Positions 56,680-64,000 of a stretch of DNA of 64,000 bases are shown here, piece by piece. The DNA is from Aurantiacibacter spongiae (GTDB lineage Bacteria; Pseudomonadota; Alphaproteobacteria; Sphingomonadales; Sphingomonadaceae). The translations under genes were made by a program, and so were the position numbers. The notes under the pieces are model-generated. The model saw only the letters and a program-made list of their open reading frames with translations, searched no databases and was not told the DNA's origin. The stretch is taken from contig NZ_RPFZ01000001.1 of the NCBI RefSeq assembly GCF_003815535.1, forward strand, positions 1 through 64,000. Direction: 5' to 3'. Position 1 is the stretch's first letter. Each line of letters begins with the position of its first letter.

Positions 56680-57980
56680 CAGCTATTCCTTTCGCAAGCG
56701 ATTGGGCGCTCGCCCACGATGGACAGATCGTACCCTTCGAGGCCGACGAGAGAGTGCGCGGTGTTGGTCAGCAGAATCATGTCGTGAACCCCCAGTTCCG
56801 CCAGAATCTGCGCCCCGACACCGTAGTCGCGCTGTTCGGCGGGGAACTTTGCATCGTCCGGCTCCCGTCCGGCCCGCAACCGGCGGATGGCGTTGGAGGG
56901 ATAGGCGCCGCTGGGGCGGTTGATCAGCACCACGACGCCGGCCCCCTCCTCGCCGATCATCCGCATCGCTCCCTCGAGCAGCCCGGCACGCGCGGTATCC
57001 TGCGCGAAGACATCGTCGAACACGGAAAGGGCGTGCATCCGCACGAGGGTGGGGCGGGCCGGGTCGATATGGCCCTTGACCAGTGTAAGTGTCTCTTCCT
57101 GGGTGGCCTTGTTGAAGAAGCTTATCGCGCGCCAATCACCACCCCAGCGGCTCTGGAAGCGCTCTTCCTCGCGCTTGACGACCAGATGATCGTGCTGCCG
57201 CCGATAGGCGATCAGATCGCTGATCGTCCCGATCTTCATTCCGTGTCGACGCGCGAAGCGCATCAGATCCTCGAGGCGGGCCATCGATCCGTCCTCGTTC
57301 ATGATCTCGCAGATCACCCCGCTCGGGTTGAGGCCTGCCAGGCGCGAGATATCCACAGCCGCTTCCGTATGACCGGCGCGCACCAGCACGCCGCCTTCGC
57401 GCGCCTGAAGGGGAAAGACGTGACCAGGCGTCACGATATCGTCGGCCGTTCGGGCGGCATCGATAGCGACCGCCACCGTGCGCGCGCGATCGGCGGCGCT
57501 GATCCCCGTCGTCACGCCCTCCTTCGCCTCGATCGAGACGGTGAAGGCGGTCTGATGCTGTTCGCGATTGTTCCGCGACATGGGTTCGAGGCCGAGCGCG
57601 GCAACACGCTGCCGGGTCAAGGCCAGGCAGATGAGCCCGCGCCCGTGCGTCGCCATGAAATTGATTGCGTCGGGCGTAACCATCTGTCCGGGTATGATGA
57701 GATCGCCCTCGTTTTCCCGGTCCTCGTCGTCCACGAGAATGAACATCCGGCCGTTGCGCGCTTCCTCGATAATATCCTGGCTTCCGACAAGGACAGGGGT
57801 TGCATCGTTTTCCTCAAGGAACCGGTCGAGCTTGTTCAGCGTCTCGCTGGTCGGATTCCACCCTTCCTCGTCGCAATCGCGCAGGGTGTTGGCGTGAAGG
57901 CCCGCCGCCCGCGCCAGTCCTGCCTTGCTCAGCGTCCCTTCGGCGACGATCCGCCGCACCTTGTCTATCGTTGCAGTCAT
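56679..57980 (-). CDS. ribBX: RibBX: HTH-fused 3,4-dihydroxy-2-butanone 4-phosphate synthase with a degenerate GTP cyclohydrolase II domain
   Basis: 433 aa in three parts. Residues 1-55 look like an XRE/LacI-type helix-turn-helix ([20 protein letters not shown]). Residues about 63-265 are an intact dihydroxybutanone-phosphate synthase (RibB) with [24 protein letters not shown] and MNEDGSMAR. Residues about 275-433 resemble GTP cyclohydrolase II, but the zinc cysteines and substrate motif (HSECLTGD, RCDCG) are replaced: the region reads [19 protein letters not shown]. So only RibB chemistry is expected, as described for RibBX variants of proteobacteria; a true RibA must lie elsewhere. The HTH and the palindrome just upstream suggest autoregulation. 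Confidence 0.85.
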   Translation of the reverse strand: MTATIDKVRRIVAEGTLSKAGLARAAGLHANTLRDCDEEGWNPTSETLNKLDRFLEENDATPVLVGSQDIIEEARNGRMFILVDDEDRENEGDLIIPGQMVTPDAINFMATHGRGLICLALTRQRVAALGLEPMSRNNREQHQTAFTVSIEAKEGVTTGISAADRARTVAVAIDAARTADDIVTPGHVFPLQAREGGVLVRAGHTEAAVDISRLAGLNPSGVICEIMNEDGSMARLEDLMRFARRHGMKIGTISDLIAYRRQHDHLVVKREEERFQSRWGGDWRAISFFNKATQEETLTLVKGHIDPARPTLVRMHALSVFDDVFAQDTARAGLLEGAMRMIGEEGAGVVVLINRPSGAYPSNAIRRLRAGREPDDAKFPAEQRDYGVGAQILAELGVHDMILLTNTAHSLVGLEGYDLSIVGERPIACERNS

Positions 57981-57990
57981 CACGGCACCT

Positions 57991-58010
57991 TATCACATTC
58001 TAATGTGATA
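57991..58010. promoter_or_regulatory. 20-bp palindromic operator at the ribBX start
   Basis: TATCACATT and AATGTGATA are exact inverted 9-bp arms around CT. The palindrome ends ten bases before the ribBX ATG, and its centre reads TAGAAT on the minus strand, a plausible -10 element, so a bound protein would block transcription. A third half-site, TCACATT, occurs at 58025-58031. It lies in the 104-base divergent spacer shared with the flavin reductase gene. I found no FMN riboswitch. The bound regulator may be the HTH domain of RibBX itself. Confidence 0.65.
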
Positions 58011-58084
58011 GCAAGGTGCGAACCTCACATTGCCCACGCGCATTGACGCTTGCACCTGCTACGCCGGCGCTGCATGGAAAGCCG

Positions 58085-58594
58085 ATGGACGCATCTCGCG
58101 AGCATCCCGACCGCCTTGTCGACAGTTTTCGCGAGGCCATGCGGCACGTCGCCTCGACGGTCTACGCTGTCACGACCAACGACGAGGGCAGGCGGTACGG
58201 CATTCTCGCAACCGCCGTCAGTTCGCTCAGCTTCGCCCCGCCTTCGGTGCTGGTATGCGTGAACAGAACCGCTTCGTTGCACGATCCGCTGGCGCGGGCG
58301 GAGCGTTTTTGCGTGAACGTTCTGGGCCTGGGCAACCGCGACGTGGCCGAACACTTCATGCGGCCCGAGGCCGATCGCTTCGCGGTCGGGAAGTGGGAAG
58401 AAGACCTGGGCGTCCCCGTCCTCGCGACCGCTCAATCGAGCCTCATCTGCCAGACCGCCCATCGCCAGATATTCGGAACGCACACCATCTTCATCGGCGA
58501 ACTGCTCGCTGCCAGCCATCGAGAGGACGCCACGCCGCTGACCTATTTCGATCGCAACTACATCGACATAAGCCGCGCCCCCGAGCGCCCCTGA
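58085..58594 (+). CDS. Flavin reductase family protein (FMN-binding split barrel)
   Basis: NAD(P)H:flavin reductase of the HpaC/ActVB type, 169 aa. The family core reads STVYAVTTNDEGRRYGILATAVSSLSFAPPSVLVCVN, then FCVNVLGLGNRDVAEHF. It reduces FMN or FAD for a partner monooxygenase. Start ATG 58085 with GGAAAG upstream. It is divergent from ribBX-ribH and shares its spacer with the palindrome, which would link flavin reduction to flavin synthesis. Confidence 0.88.
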   Translation: MDASREHPDRLVDSFREAMRHVASTVYAVTTNDEGRRYGILATAVSSLSFAPPSVLVCVNRTASLHDPLARAERFCVNVLGLGNRDVAEHFMRPEADRFAVGKWEEDLGVPVLATAQSSLICQTAHRQIFGTHTIFIGELLAASHREDATPLTYFDRNYIDISRAPERP

Positions 58595-58602
58595 CTGACG
58601 GA

Positions 58603-59601
58603 TCAGAACGCGCGATCGCGCATGGTCAGCAGATGCCCGGGCCAGCTCGGGCCGCGCCCCGCAGGCAGATACATCGCAATCTCCCGGGCAACCAGATCCG
58701 CCCGGGCGCTCTGCGAGGGGTAGATCAGGCTCGGAAGGATGCCACCGCCCACGTGGCAGCCTTCGGGCGAATTCCAGAATCGCACGATAGCCGCAGGATC
58801 ATAGCCGGCATTGGCGAGCAGATGGACCGAAAGCCGGTCCGCCTCCACTTCTGCCATGCGGTTGACCTGCTGATTGCGCCCGACCTCCGCGAACAGTCCG
58901 TTCGTGATCCCGGCGGCCTCTTTGCGCTCCCGGTGGTGGAGTATGTTGTGGGCGAGTTCGTGGGCCACCACGATTGCAAGCTGCTCGTCATCCAGAGCCG
59001 TCGCAAGACCGGCCCCGATCTGCACCACGCGGCCGTCCGATCGCGCCTGCTCGCCGTCGCCCGCCAGGATTTCGACCAGTGAACGGCACCCGGCCAGCGG
59101 ATCCAGGATCACGTCGCGGCGTTCGCCATCCCGACTTACCGTGAGGGTGATTGGTTCCGAAGGAGCCTGGTCGGCGAGGATTTCGAATGCCGCTTCGCGC
59201 AAGTGGCTTTCGTCAGACGTGCCGAGCGTGCTCGTCGCTTCGCCGTTGATTGCCACTATACCGTCGTCGCGCAGTAAACCGGCCTTCGATGCGGGGGAGT
59301 GGGGCAGCACGGCCGCAATCGCCAGTTCGCTCTCCGCGAACCGGCCGCGGGCGGAGCCATTGGCCCGGTATTGATCGGCGCTGTGCAGCAGGAGTCCGGT
59401 AATCGGCATCTGTCTATCGCAAAGGCTCGCATTGGCGTGCATGAGGCGCTCGGCAATCTCCGCGAGGCGCAGATCCTGCTCCTCGAGCGCGCTCCACGCC
59501 CCCGCGTCCTGCGCCTTGGCAAGCTGCGGCGTGACACCTGTCCCGACAGTCGCGGTGGCGATAGCCATCGACCCGGCAAGGGCGAAAGAGAGTCGAGACA
59601 T
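58603..59601 (-). CDS. Secreted M48-type zinc metallopeptidase with PDZ domain
   Basis: 332 aa. A signal peptide (cleavage near AKA-QDA, residue 31) precedes a PDZ-like domain (about 90-180; HSPASKAGLLRDDGIVAINGE) and then the protease domain: HExxH in VVAHELAHNILHH and the third zinc ligand in AEVEADRLSV. Two sites suggest a periplasmic protease like BepA or LoiP, which cleave envelope proteins. The PDZ domain comes before the protease domain, which is less common. The start is ATG 59601. Convergent with the flavin reductase gene at eight bases. Confidence 0.82.
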   Translation of the reverse strand: MSRLSFALAGSMAIATATVGTGVTPQLAKAQDAGAWSALEEQDLRLAEIAERLMHANASLCDRQMPITGLLLHSADQYRANGSARGRFAESELAIAAVLPHSPASKAGLLRDDGIVAINGEATSTLGTSDESHLREAAFEILADQAPSEPITLTVSRDGERRDVILDPLAGCRSLVEILAGDGEQARSDGRVVQIGAGLATALDDEQLAIVVAHELAHNILHHRERKEAAGITNGLFAEVGRNQQVNRMAEVEADRLSVHLLANAGYDPAAIVRFWNSPEGCHVGGGILPSLIYPSQSARADLVAREIAMYLPAGRGPSWPGHLLTMRDRAF

Positions 59602-59682
59602 TACGCGGGAACCCTTATAACGCTGGAAAGATGGGCGGTGATAATCAGGTTTTAACCTTGCATCCGGCAAGTGAACTGCGCA

Positions 59683-59707
59683 GGAACGGTCCTTGCCGAC
59701 AGGCGTA
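59683..59707 (+). promoter_or_regulatory. EcfG-like promoter candidate upstream of the small secreted protein
   Basis: GGAAC (59683-59687), 16 bases, then CGTA (59704-59707), one mismatch from the EcfG consensus. Transcription would begin near 59714, about 32 bases before the ATG. The divergent peptidase gene starts at 59601. The match is moderate. Confidence 0.4.
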
Positions 59708-59745
59708 AAGGGATTGTTCCGCTTTCACACAAGGGATTGAAGTTT

Positions 59746-59982
59746 ATGTTTTTTCGCAAAGCTCTATTCGGACTGGCATCGTCCGGCCTAATGCTCGGCA
59801 GCACGATGGCAGCCGCGGCGCCCTCAGCGTCGCCCATCACCGGCGAGCGCGAAGCGACGCCGATCACGCAGGCTGACGACATGGGCGGCATGGGACTTGG
59901 CTGGCTCATTGCGCTGCTGGTTGCCGCGGGCGTTGTCGCGGTGATCGTCACCGACGACGGGAATGACCCCGTCAGCCCGTAG
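59746..59982 (+). CDS. Small secreted/membrane protein with signal peptide
   Basis: 78 aa. The start is ATG 59746 with AAGGGA upstream. A signal peptide (MFFRKALFGLASSGLM, cleavage near AAA-APS, about residue 25) is followed by a short polar mature region and one C-terminal membrane helix (GLGWLIALLVAAGVVAVIV). Similar small proteins are common in sphingomonads and their role is unknown. It has its own intrinsic terminator 29 bases downstream and a possible EcfG promoter upstream, so it is a single-gene unit. Confidence 0.75.
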   Translation: MFFRKALFGLASSGLMLGSTMAAAAPSASPITGEREATPITQADDMGGMGLGWLIALLVAAGVVAVIVTDDGNDPVSP

Positions 59983-60010
59983 GTTCGGCGCACTTATCAG
60001 GTAATCGCGG

Positions 60011-60038
60011 AAGGCGGGCCGGAAGGTCCGCCTTTTTC
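60011..60038 (+). terminator. Rho-independent terminator with a GGAA tetraloop
   Basis: AAGGCGGGCC (60011-60020) pairs with GGTCCGCCTT (60025-60034) in a 10-bp stem with one G-T wobble, closed by the GNRA-type tetraloop GGAA and followed by T residues (60035-60037). It lies 29 bases beyond the small secreted protein and is a strong intrinsic terminator on the plus strand. Confidence 0.85.
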
Positions 60039-60127
60039 GTAACCGCGACCACCCAAAAAGCTACTGGACAACCTACGCACGCGACGCCGAAATTCGGATC
60101 GGAAGTTGTCTGGAAACTGAGAGGGAA

Positions 60128-60203
<76 letters not shown>

Positions 60204-60247
60204 ACACCGGCATCAGGGCCGCCCGCATCGTGTTGCGGAGAGGCGCC

Positions 60248-60275
60248 CATATAGCGGCTGTTTTCGACTTGAAAA
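60248..60275 (-). promoter_or_regulatory. Candidate promoter of tRNA-Lys
   Basis: On the minus strand TTTTCA (60275-60270) and TATATG (60253-60248) are 16 bases apart. Transcription from about 60241 would reach the tRNA 5' end after 38 bases. The -35 is a weak match. The tRNA could also be read through from rodA, which ends 81 bases upstream. Confidence 0.4.
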
Positions 60276-60284
60276 GACCTTGTT

Positions 60285-61403
60285 TCAAAAACCTGTCCGG
60301 CGACCCTGCCGGTTCCACCGTTCGACCATCATGATCGAGCCCACGCAGATCATGTTCGTCATCATCGACGAACCGCCGTGGCTCATGAACGGCAGGGGGA
60401 TGCCGACGACGGGGGCAAGCCCCATGACCATCATGAGGTTCACGGCGACGTAGAAGAAAATCGTGGCAGTCATGCCACCCGCCAACAGGCGGGAGAACCG
60501 GTCGGGCGCGTCGCGCGCAACCAGCAAGCCCCAGCGCAGGACGATTCCGAAGATGAGAAGGACGAGGAGCCCCCCCAGCAGTCCCCATTCCTCCGCCATC
60601 GTGGCAAAGACGAAATCGGTGTGTGGCTCGGGAAGGTAGTCCAGCTGGCTTTGCGACCCCTGACCAAAGCCCTTTCCGGAAAAGCCGCCCGAACCGATCG
60701 CGATCTTCGACTGGATGATATGATACCCGCTCCCCTGCGGATCGCTTTCGGGATCGAGGAAGGTCAGGACACGCTGCTGCTGATAGGGTTGCAGGCCGAA
60801 GAAATAGGCGACAGGCGCAAGCACGACGGCGGCAACGCCGCCGCCCACGAACCACTTCATCGGGATGCTCGCCAGGAACATCAGCACGATGCCTCCGAAC
60901 CCTATGGCCAGCGCCGTGCCCAAGTCGGGTTGGAGAAGAACGAGTCCCATCGGCAGGGCCATCAGGGCCAGGGGCACCAGCAACGCGCGCCAGCTGTTGA
61001 TGAGCCCGACGGGGAGGGCGCTGAAGAAAGCCGCGAGGATCAACACGATACCGGGCTTCATGAGTTCGGAGGGCTGGAGAACCAGCGGCCCGAGTTGCAG
61101 CCACCTCTGGCTTCCCCCGCCCAGCGCGCCGACTGCTTCCACCGCCATGAGCAGCAGGAGAATGACGACGTAGACAGGTACCGCAGCCATCTTCGCCCAG
61201 TGCTGGGGGAAGTAGGACATGATCAGGGCCATCACGAGGAAGATTGCGAAGCGCAGCAGCTGCGACGAGGCGTAGGGCGTCATCGAGCCACCGGCGGCCG
61301 AATGCAATACGGCTGCGCTGAAGGCCACCAGGAGCGTCAGGGGTAGAACGACCCTCCACGGAAAGGTAGCGAGGGCCGGAGGGAGAGTCAGACCGTTCCT
61401 CAC
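60285..61403 (-). CDS. rodA: Rod shape-determining protein RodA (SEDS peptidoglycan polymerase)
   Basis: SEDS-family glycosyltransferase that polymerises lipid II for side-wall growth, 372 aa, about ten membrane segments. The conserved strings include QPSELMKPG, LLQPDLGTAL, the KIAIGSGGFSGKGFGQG loop and the ending GIPLPFMSHGGSS. The start is a GTG at 61403 that overlaps the mrdA stop (GTGA); the frame upstream belongs to another phase of mrdA. RodA and its partner PBP2 are coupled translationally. Confidence 0.95.
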   Translation of the reverse strand: MRNGLTLPPALATFPWRVVLPLTLLVAFSAAVLHSAAGGSMTPYASSQLLRFAIFLVMALIMSYFPQHWAKMAAVPVYVVILLLLMAVEAVGALGGGSQRWLQLGPLVLQPSELMKPGIVLILAAFFSALPVGLINSWRALLVPLALMALPMGLVLLQPDLGTALAIGFGGIVLMFLASIPMKWFVGGGVAAVVLAPVAYFFGLQPYQQQRVLTFLDPESDPQGSGYHIIQSKIAIGSGGFSGKGFGQGSQSQLDYLPEPHTDFVFATMAEEWGLLGGLLVLLIFGIVLRWGLLVARDAPDRFSRLLAGGMTATIFFYVAVNLMMVMGLAPVVGIPLPFMSHGGSSMMTNMICVGSIMMVERWNRQGRRTGF

Positions 61404-63466
61404 GTCGTCACTCGCGCTGATGCGTCTCGTGCGGGGGCAGACGCCGGCGTCGGCTCGGCGCGCGGATTGGCTTCGCCACGCGGTGTGAACGCCCCGGTAT
61501 CGGGCGCGCTCGGGGCGACAGTCGCGGCCCGCGCTTCGGCATCCACCTGCTTGGCGAGCGTAATGGGCGGGGGAGGGGGCGGTATGTCGACCCCGGCAGC
61601 TGCGGCGTACTGGGCGTAGTTGCGATCGAGTCGTTCCTGCGCGGTCCCGCCCCACTGCTCTTCCAGCGCATGCAGGGCTTCCAGCCCCTTCTGCGGGGCT
61701 AGCAGGAAAGTCATGACATCGCGCGCCACCGGATAGGCGGAACCCGAACCACCGCCGTGCTCGATGACCACGGCTCCCGCATACCGAGGATTGTTGAACG
61801 GCGCGAAGAAAATGAAGAGACCGTGATCGCGGTACTTCCACGGCCCGCTCTTGCCGTTGGAGAGATTGAGTCCCACGACCTGCGCGGTGCCGGTCTTGCC
61901 GGCCATCAGGACATCATCGATCGGCAACCGGGCACGCCCCGCCGTGCCGGGACCGTTGATCACGTCCTTCATCGCGTTCTGAATGATCTGAACGTGATCA
62001 CCATGAAAGTTCATGCTGTCGAACCGCGGCGTCGTGCCGTCAAGCACCAGGCGTGGCATGACCTTCTCGCCGGTCGCGATGCGACTGGCATAGACCGCCA
62101 GTTGCAGCGGATTGAACAGCATGTAGCCCTGCCCGATGGTCGCATTCACGGTATCGAACGCCTGCCATTCGCGCCCGTACTTCTCCATCTTCCATTGCGG
62201 GTCGGGCACCGTGCCGTAGAACTGGCTCACGACCGGGAGGGGGAATTCCTGACCTAGTCCGCAACGGCGCGCCATATCGGCGATGACGTTCATGCCCAGC
62301 TTCTGTGCGAAGTGATAGAAATAGACGTCGCACGACTGGTAGATGCCCTTGGCCATGTCCACCGTTCCGTGCCCGCCGCGTTTCCAGCAGTGAAACACAC
62401 GATTGCCAACCCGAAGGCCGCCAGTGCAGACGGTGGTTTCGTCCGGCGAAAGGCCCGCCTCGAGAAACGACATCGCGACCATCGGTTTCACGGTTGACCC
62501 GGGGGGATAGAGGCCTTTCAGCGTCTTGTTGCGCAAGGGAACGCGGTCGTTTTCGCGCAGCATCGAATATTCGACGCTGCCGATACCGTCGGAGAAACTG
62601 TTGGGATCGAAGCTGGGCATGGATGCCATGCACATCAGGTCGCCGGACTTGCAGTCCATGATGACGACCGATCCCGATTCCAGACCCAGCCTGCGTGCGG
62701 CATAATCCTGCAACGGTCCGTCGATCGTCAGCCGGACGGGATCGCCCTGCACGTCTTCGCGGGTTTCAAGGTCGCGCACGATCCGACCGGAGGCGGTCAC
62801 CTCCACGCGGCGGGCCCCGGGTTCGCCGCGCAGCCTCGCCTCGAACTGACGTTCCAGTCCATCCTTGCCCATCTTGAAGCCCGGAGTGAGCAGCAGGGGT
62901 TCGGGGTCTTCCTCGTATTCCTCGCGGCTGGGTGCGCCGACATATCCGATGAGATGGCCAACCGCCGGACCGGTTGGATAATAGCGGGAGAAACCACGCT
63001 GGGGTATCACGCCCGGCAGTTCCGGCAGGCGGACGCTGACCGCCGCGAACTCTTCATAGTCGAGGCCGCTTGCCACGGGAACGGACGAAAAGCCGGTTGC
63101 CTCGTCGAGCTTGACGCGAAGATCCCGCTTCTCGACATCGGAGAAGTTGAGCAGATCGCCGAGCAGATCGACGGTCCTGTCGGGATCGTGCAACCTTTCG
63201 GGAATGATGTCGACGCGGAAATCCGCGCGGTTCGAGGCTAGCGGAGAACCGTTACGGTCGAGGATCCATCCGCGACGCGGGGGAATGAGCGACAGGTTGA
63301 CCCTGTTGCTCTCCGCCTCCATTTCGTACTTCTCGTTCTCGGCGACTGCGATGTAACCCATCCGGGCCGCGAGCAACACGCCGATCCCGCCCTGCATCGC
63401 GCCCACGAAGAAGCTACGCCTGTCGAAGACGTGCTTCAGCGAATTGGACGTGAGGTTCTGTTCCAT
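61400..63466 (-). CDS. mrdA: Penicillin-binding protein 2
   Basis: Class B transpeptidase of the elongasome, 688 aa. A membrane anchor (about 20-40) and a PBP dimerisation domain precede the transpeptidase. The active-site Ser is S324 in GSTVKPM (K327), the second motif is S-C-D at 378-380 and KTGT is at 524-527. The C-terminus has an unusual Pro/Ala-rich tail after residue 640. It lies between mreD (four-base gap) and rodA (four-base overlap). Start ATG 63466. Confidence 0.95.
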   Translation of the reverse strand: MEQNLTSNSLKHVFDRRSFFVGAMQGGIGVLLAARMGYIAVAENEKYEMEAESNRVNLSLIPPRRGWILDRNGSPLASNRADFRVDIIPERLHDPDRTVDLLGDLLNFSDVEKRDLRVKLDEATGFSSVPVASGLDYEEFAAVSVRLPELPGVIPQRGFSRYYPTGPAVGHLIGYVGAPSREEYEEDPEPLLLTPGFKMGKDGLERQFEARLRGEPGARRVEVTASGRIVRDLETREDVQGDPVRLTIDGPLQDYAARRLGLESGSVVIMDCKSGDLMCMASMPSFDPNSFSDGIGSVEYSMLRENDRVPLRNKTLKGLYPPGSTVKPMVAMSFLEAGLSPDETTVCTGGLRVGNRVFHCWKRGGHGTVDMAKGIYQSCDVYFYHFAQKLGMNVIADMARRCGLGQEFPLPVVSQFYGTVPDPQWKMEKYGREWQAFDTVNATIGQGYMLFNPLQLAVYASRIATGEKVMPRLVLDGTTPRFDSMNFHGDHVQIIQNAMKDVINGPGTAGRARLPIDDVLMAGKTGTAQVVGLNLSNGKSGPWKYRDHGLFIFFAPFNNPRYAGAVVIEHGGGSGSAYPVARDVMTFLLAPQKGLEALHALEEQWGGTAQERLDRNYAQYAAAAGVDIPPPPPPITLAKQVDAEARAATVAPSAPDTGAFTPRGEANPRAEPTPASAPARDASARVTT

Positions 63467-63470
63467 ATCG

Positions 63471-64000
63471 TCAGCCCAGGCGCTTGACCCGCGCCAGCCG
63501 CAGCCTGTCCAAAAGGGAAACCATGCTTGCTATAATGGGAAACAGGATGATCGAGAGCAAGACCTGCGGGAGCAGCAGGGGGAATTGGGACAGCGCCAGG
63601 GCCGAGCCCGAAAACACCGCACTTGCCGTGAGATAGACGGTGACGAACAGGGCGGCTGTCAGCCAGTCCTGCCAGAAACCGCGCCATGGAAAGCGAACCT
63701 CGAGAACGTCAAGCGCGATCATGGTAAGGGAGAACAGCAGGATGCCGCTCCCGAGGGGCTGCCCGGAGAACAGGTCGTCGGCAAATCCCAGCGGCAGGCC
63801 CGCCCACATCGGTAGCAGACCCGGACGTGCCAGACGCCACGCCAGGAGGAATAGGTAACCGAGCGGCGGAAGCAGCGGCGCGGGCGCTATGATCGGCAGC
63901 AAGGGGGTCAGCGATCCGAAGAGTATCGTTATCCAAGGCAGGCCGTAGGCAAGAACGGGCGAGTGGTCGCGGTTTATCTTGCGTCCGAAAACGTCGCTGC
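63471..64000 (-). CDS. mreD: Rod shape-determining protein MreD (partial, cut by window edge)
   Basis: Inner-membrane protein of the MreBCD complex. At least 176 codons are visible with no in-frame ATG or GTG before the edge; the first readable codons give a polar stretch with GRKINRDHSPVLAYG, which is internal to the usual MreD N-terminus, so the true start is beyond 64000. A TTG at 63902 would truncate the protein and is rejected. Five or so membrane segments follow (for example LLPIIAPAPLLPPLGYLF and LLPQVLLSIILFPII). mreC and mreB are expected upstream outside the window. Confidence 0.85.
   Translation of the reverse strand, partial: SDVFGRKINRDHSPVLAYGLPWITILFGSLTPLLPIIAPAPLLPPLGYLFLLAWRLARPGLLPMWAGLPLGFADDLFSGQPLGSGILLFSLTMIALDVLEVRFPWRGFWQDWLTAALFVTVYLTASAVFSGSALALSQFPLLLPQVLLSIILFPIIASMVSLLDRLRLARVKRLG

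Noticed and set aside
57981-58084. FMN riboswitch upstream of ribBX
   Set aside because: The spacer is only 104 bases and has none of the conserved RFN-element segments; a protein-bound palindrome fits better.

Overview
The window is high-GC DNA from an alphaproteobacterium, most likely a sphingomonad of the Erythrobacteraceae type (Erythrobacter, Altererythrobacter, Qipengyuania and relatives). This rests on an exosortase A polysaccharide locus, RNase E with long acidic and basic tails, the yqeY-dnaG-rpoD run, a RibBX-type riboflavin enzyme and a sigma-EcfG-like promoter. All family names come from reading motifs and gene order; no database search was run. No rRNA, CRISPR array, prophage or classical IS transposase was seen.

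Positions 1-14145 (+) hold an exosortase A (XrtA/PEP-CTERM) exopolysaccharide operon: the tail of an acyl-CoA/amino-acid ligase, a PLP decarboxylase, export lipoprotein, Wzz-like chain-length protein, tyrosine kinase, outer-membrane barrel, AAA ATPase, polysaccharide deacetylase, FemAB-like acyltransferase, glycosyltransferase, exosortase with a fused EpsI domain, and an asparagine-synthase-like amidotransferase. Many of its genes overlap by a few bases, which suggests translational coupling. No PEP-CTERM substrate protein was found in the window. Positions 14164-24000 hold zapE, a thioesterase and sdhB (-), then SDR, methyltransferase and HAD genes (+), then a coupled unit rne > nucleotidyltransferase > glycerophosphotransferase-like gene (-). 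Positions 24068-33400 hold cell-wall amidase, PBP1A, prfB, a penicillin-acylase-type hydrolase, a lipoprotein methyltransferase and a nitronate-monooxygenase-like flavoprotein.

Positions 33500-43865 are mostly minus-strand housekeeping: rpsD, then a long run yqeY > lipoprotein > dnaG > rpoD > DUF2059 > rpiB > glyA > small membrane protein > nrdR > trmJ. Positions 44017-49479 hold carA and carB. They are split by a low-GC orphan gene, a degenerate copy of the first 46 bases of carB, and a small cassette made of a DUF559 nuclease gene with three REP-like hairpin repeats; this is the most unusual structure in the window. After greA comes a four-gene minus-strand set of small envelope/stress proteins behind a near-perfect EcfG promoter, divergent from eno.

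Positions 53892-60000 hold an animal-type haem peroxidase, ribH and an HTH-fused ribBX with a 20-bp palindrome at its start, a divergent flavin reductase, an M48 peptidase and a small secreted protein. The window ends with tRNA-Lys(CTT) and the rod-shape cluster mreD (cut by the edge) > mrdA > rodA on the minus strand.
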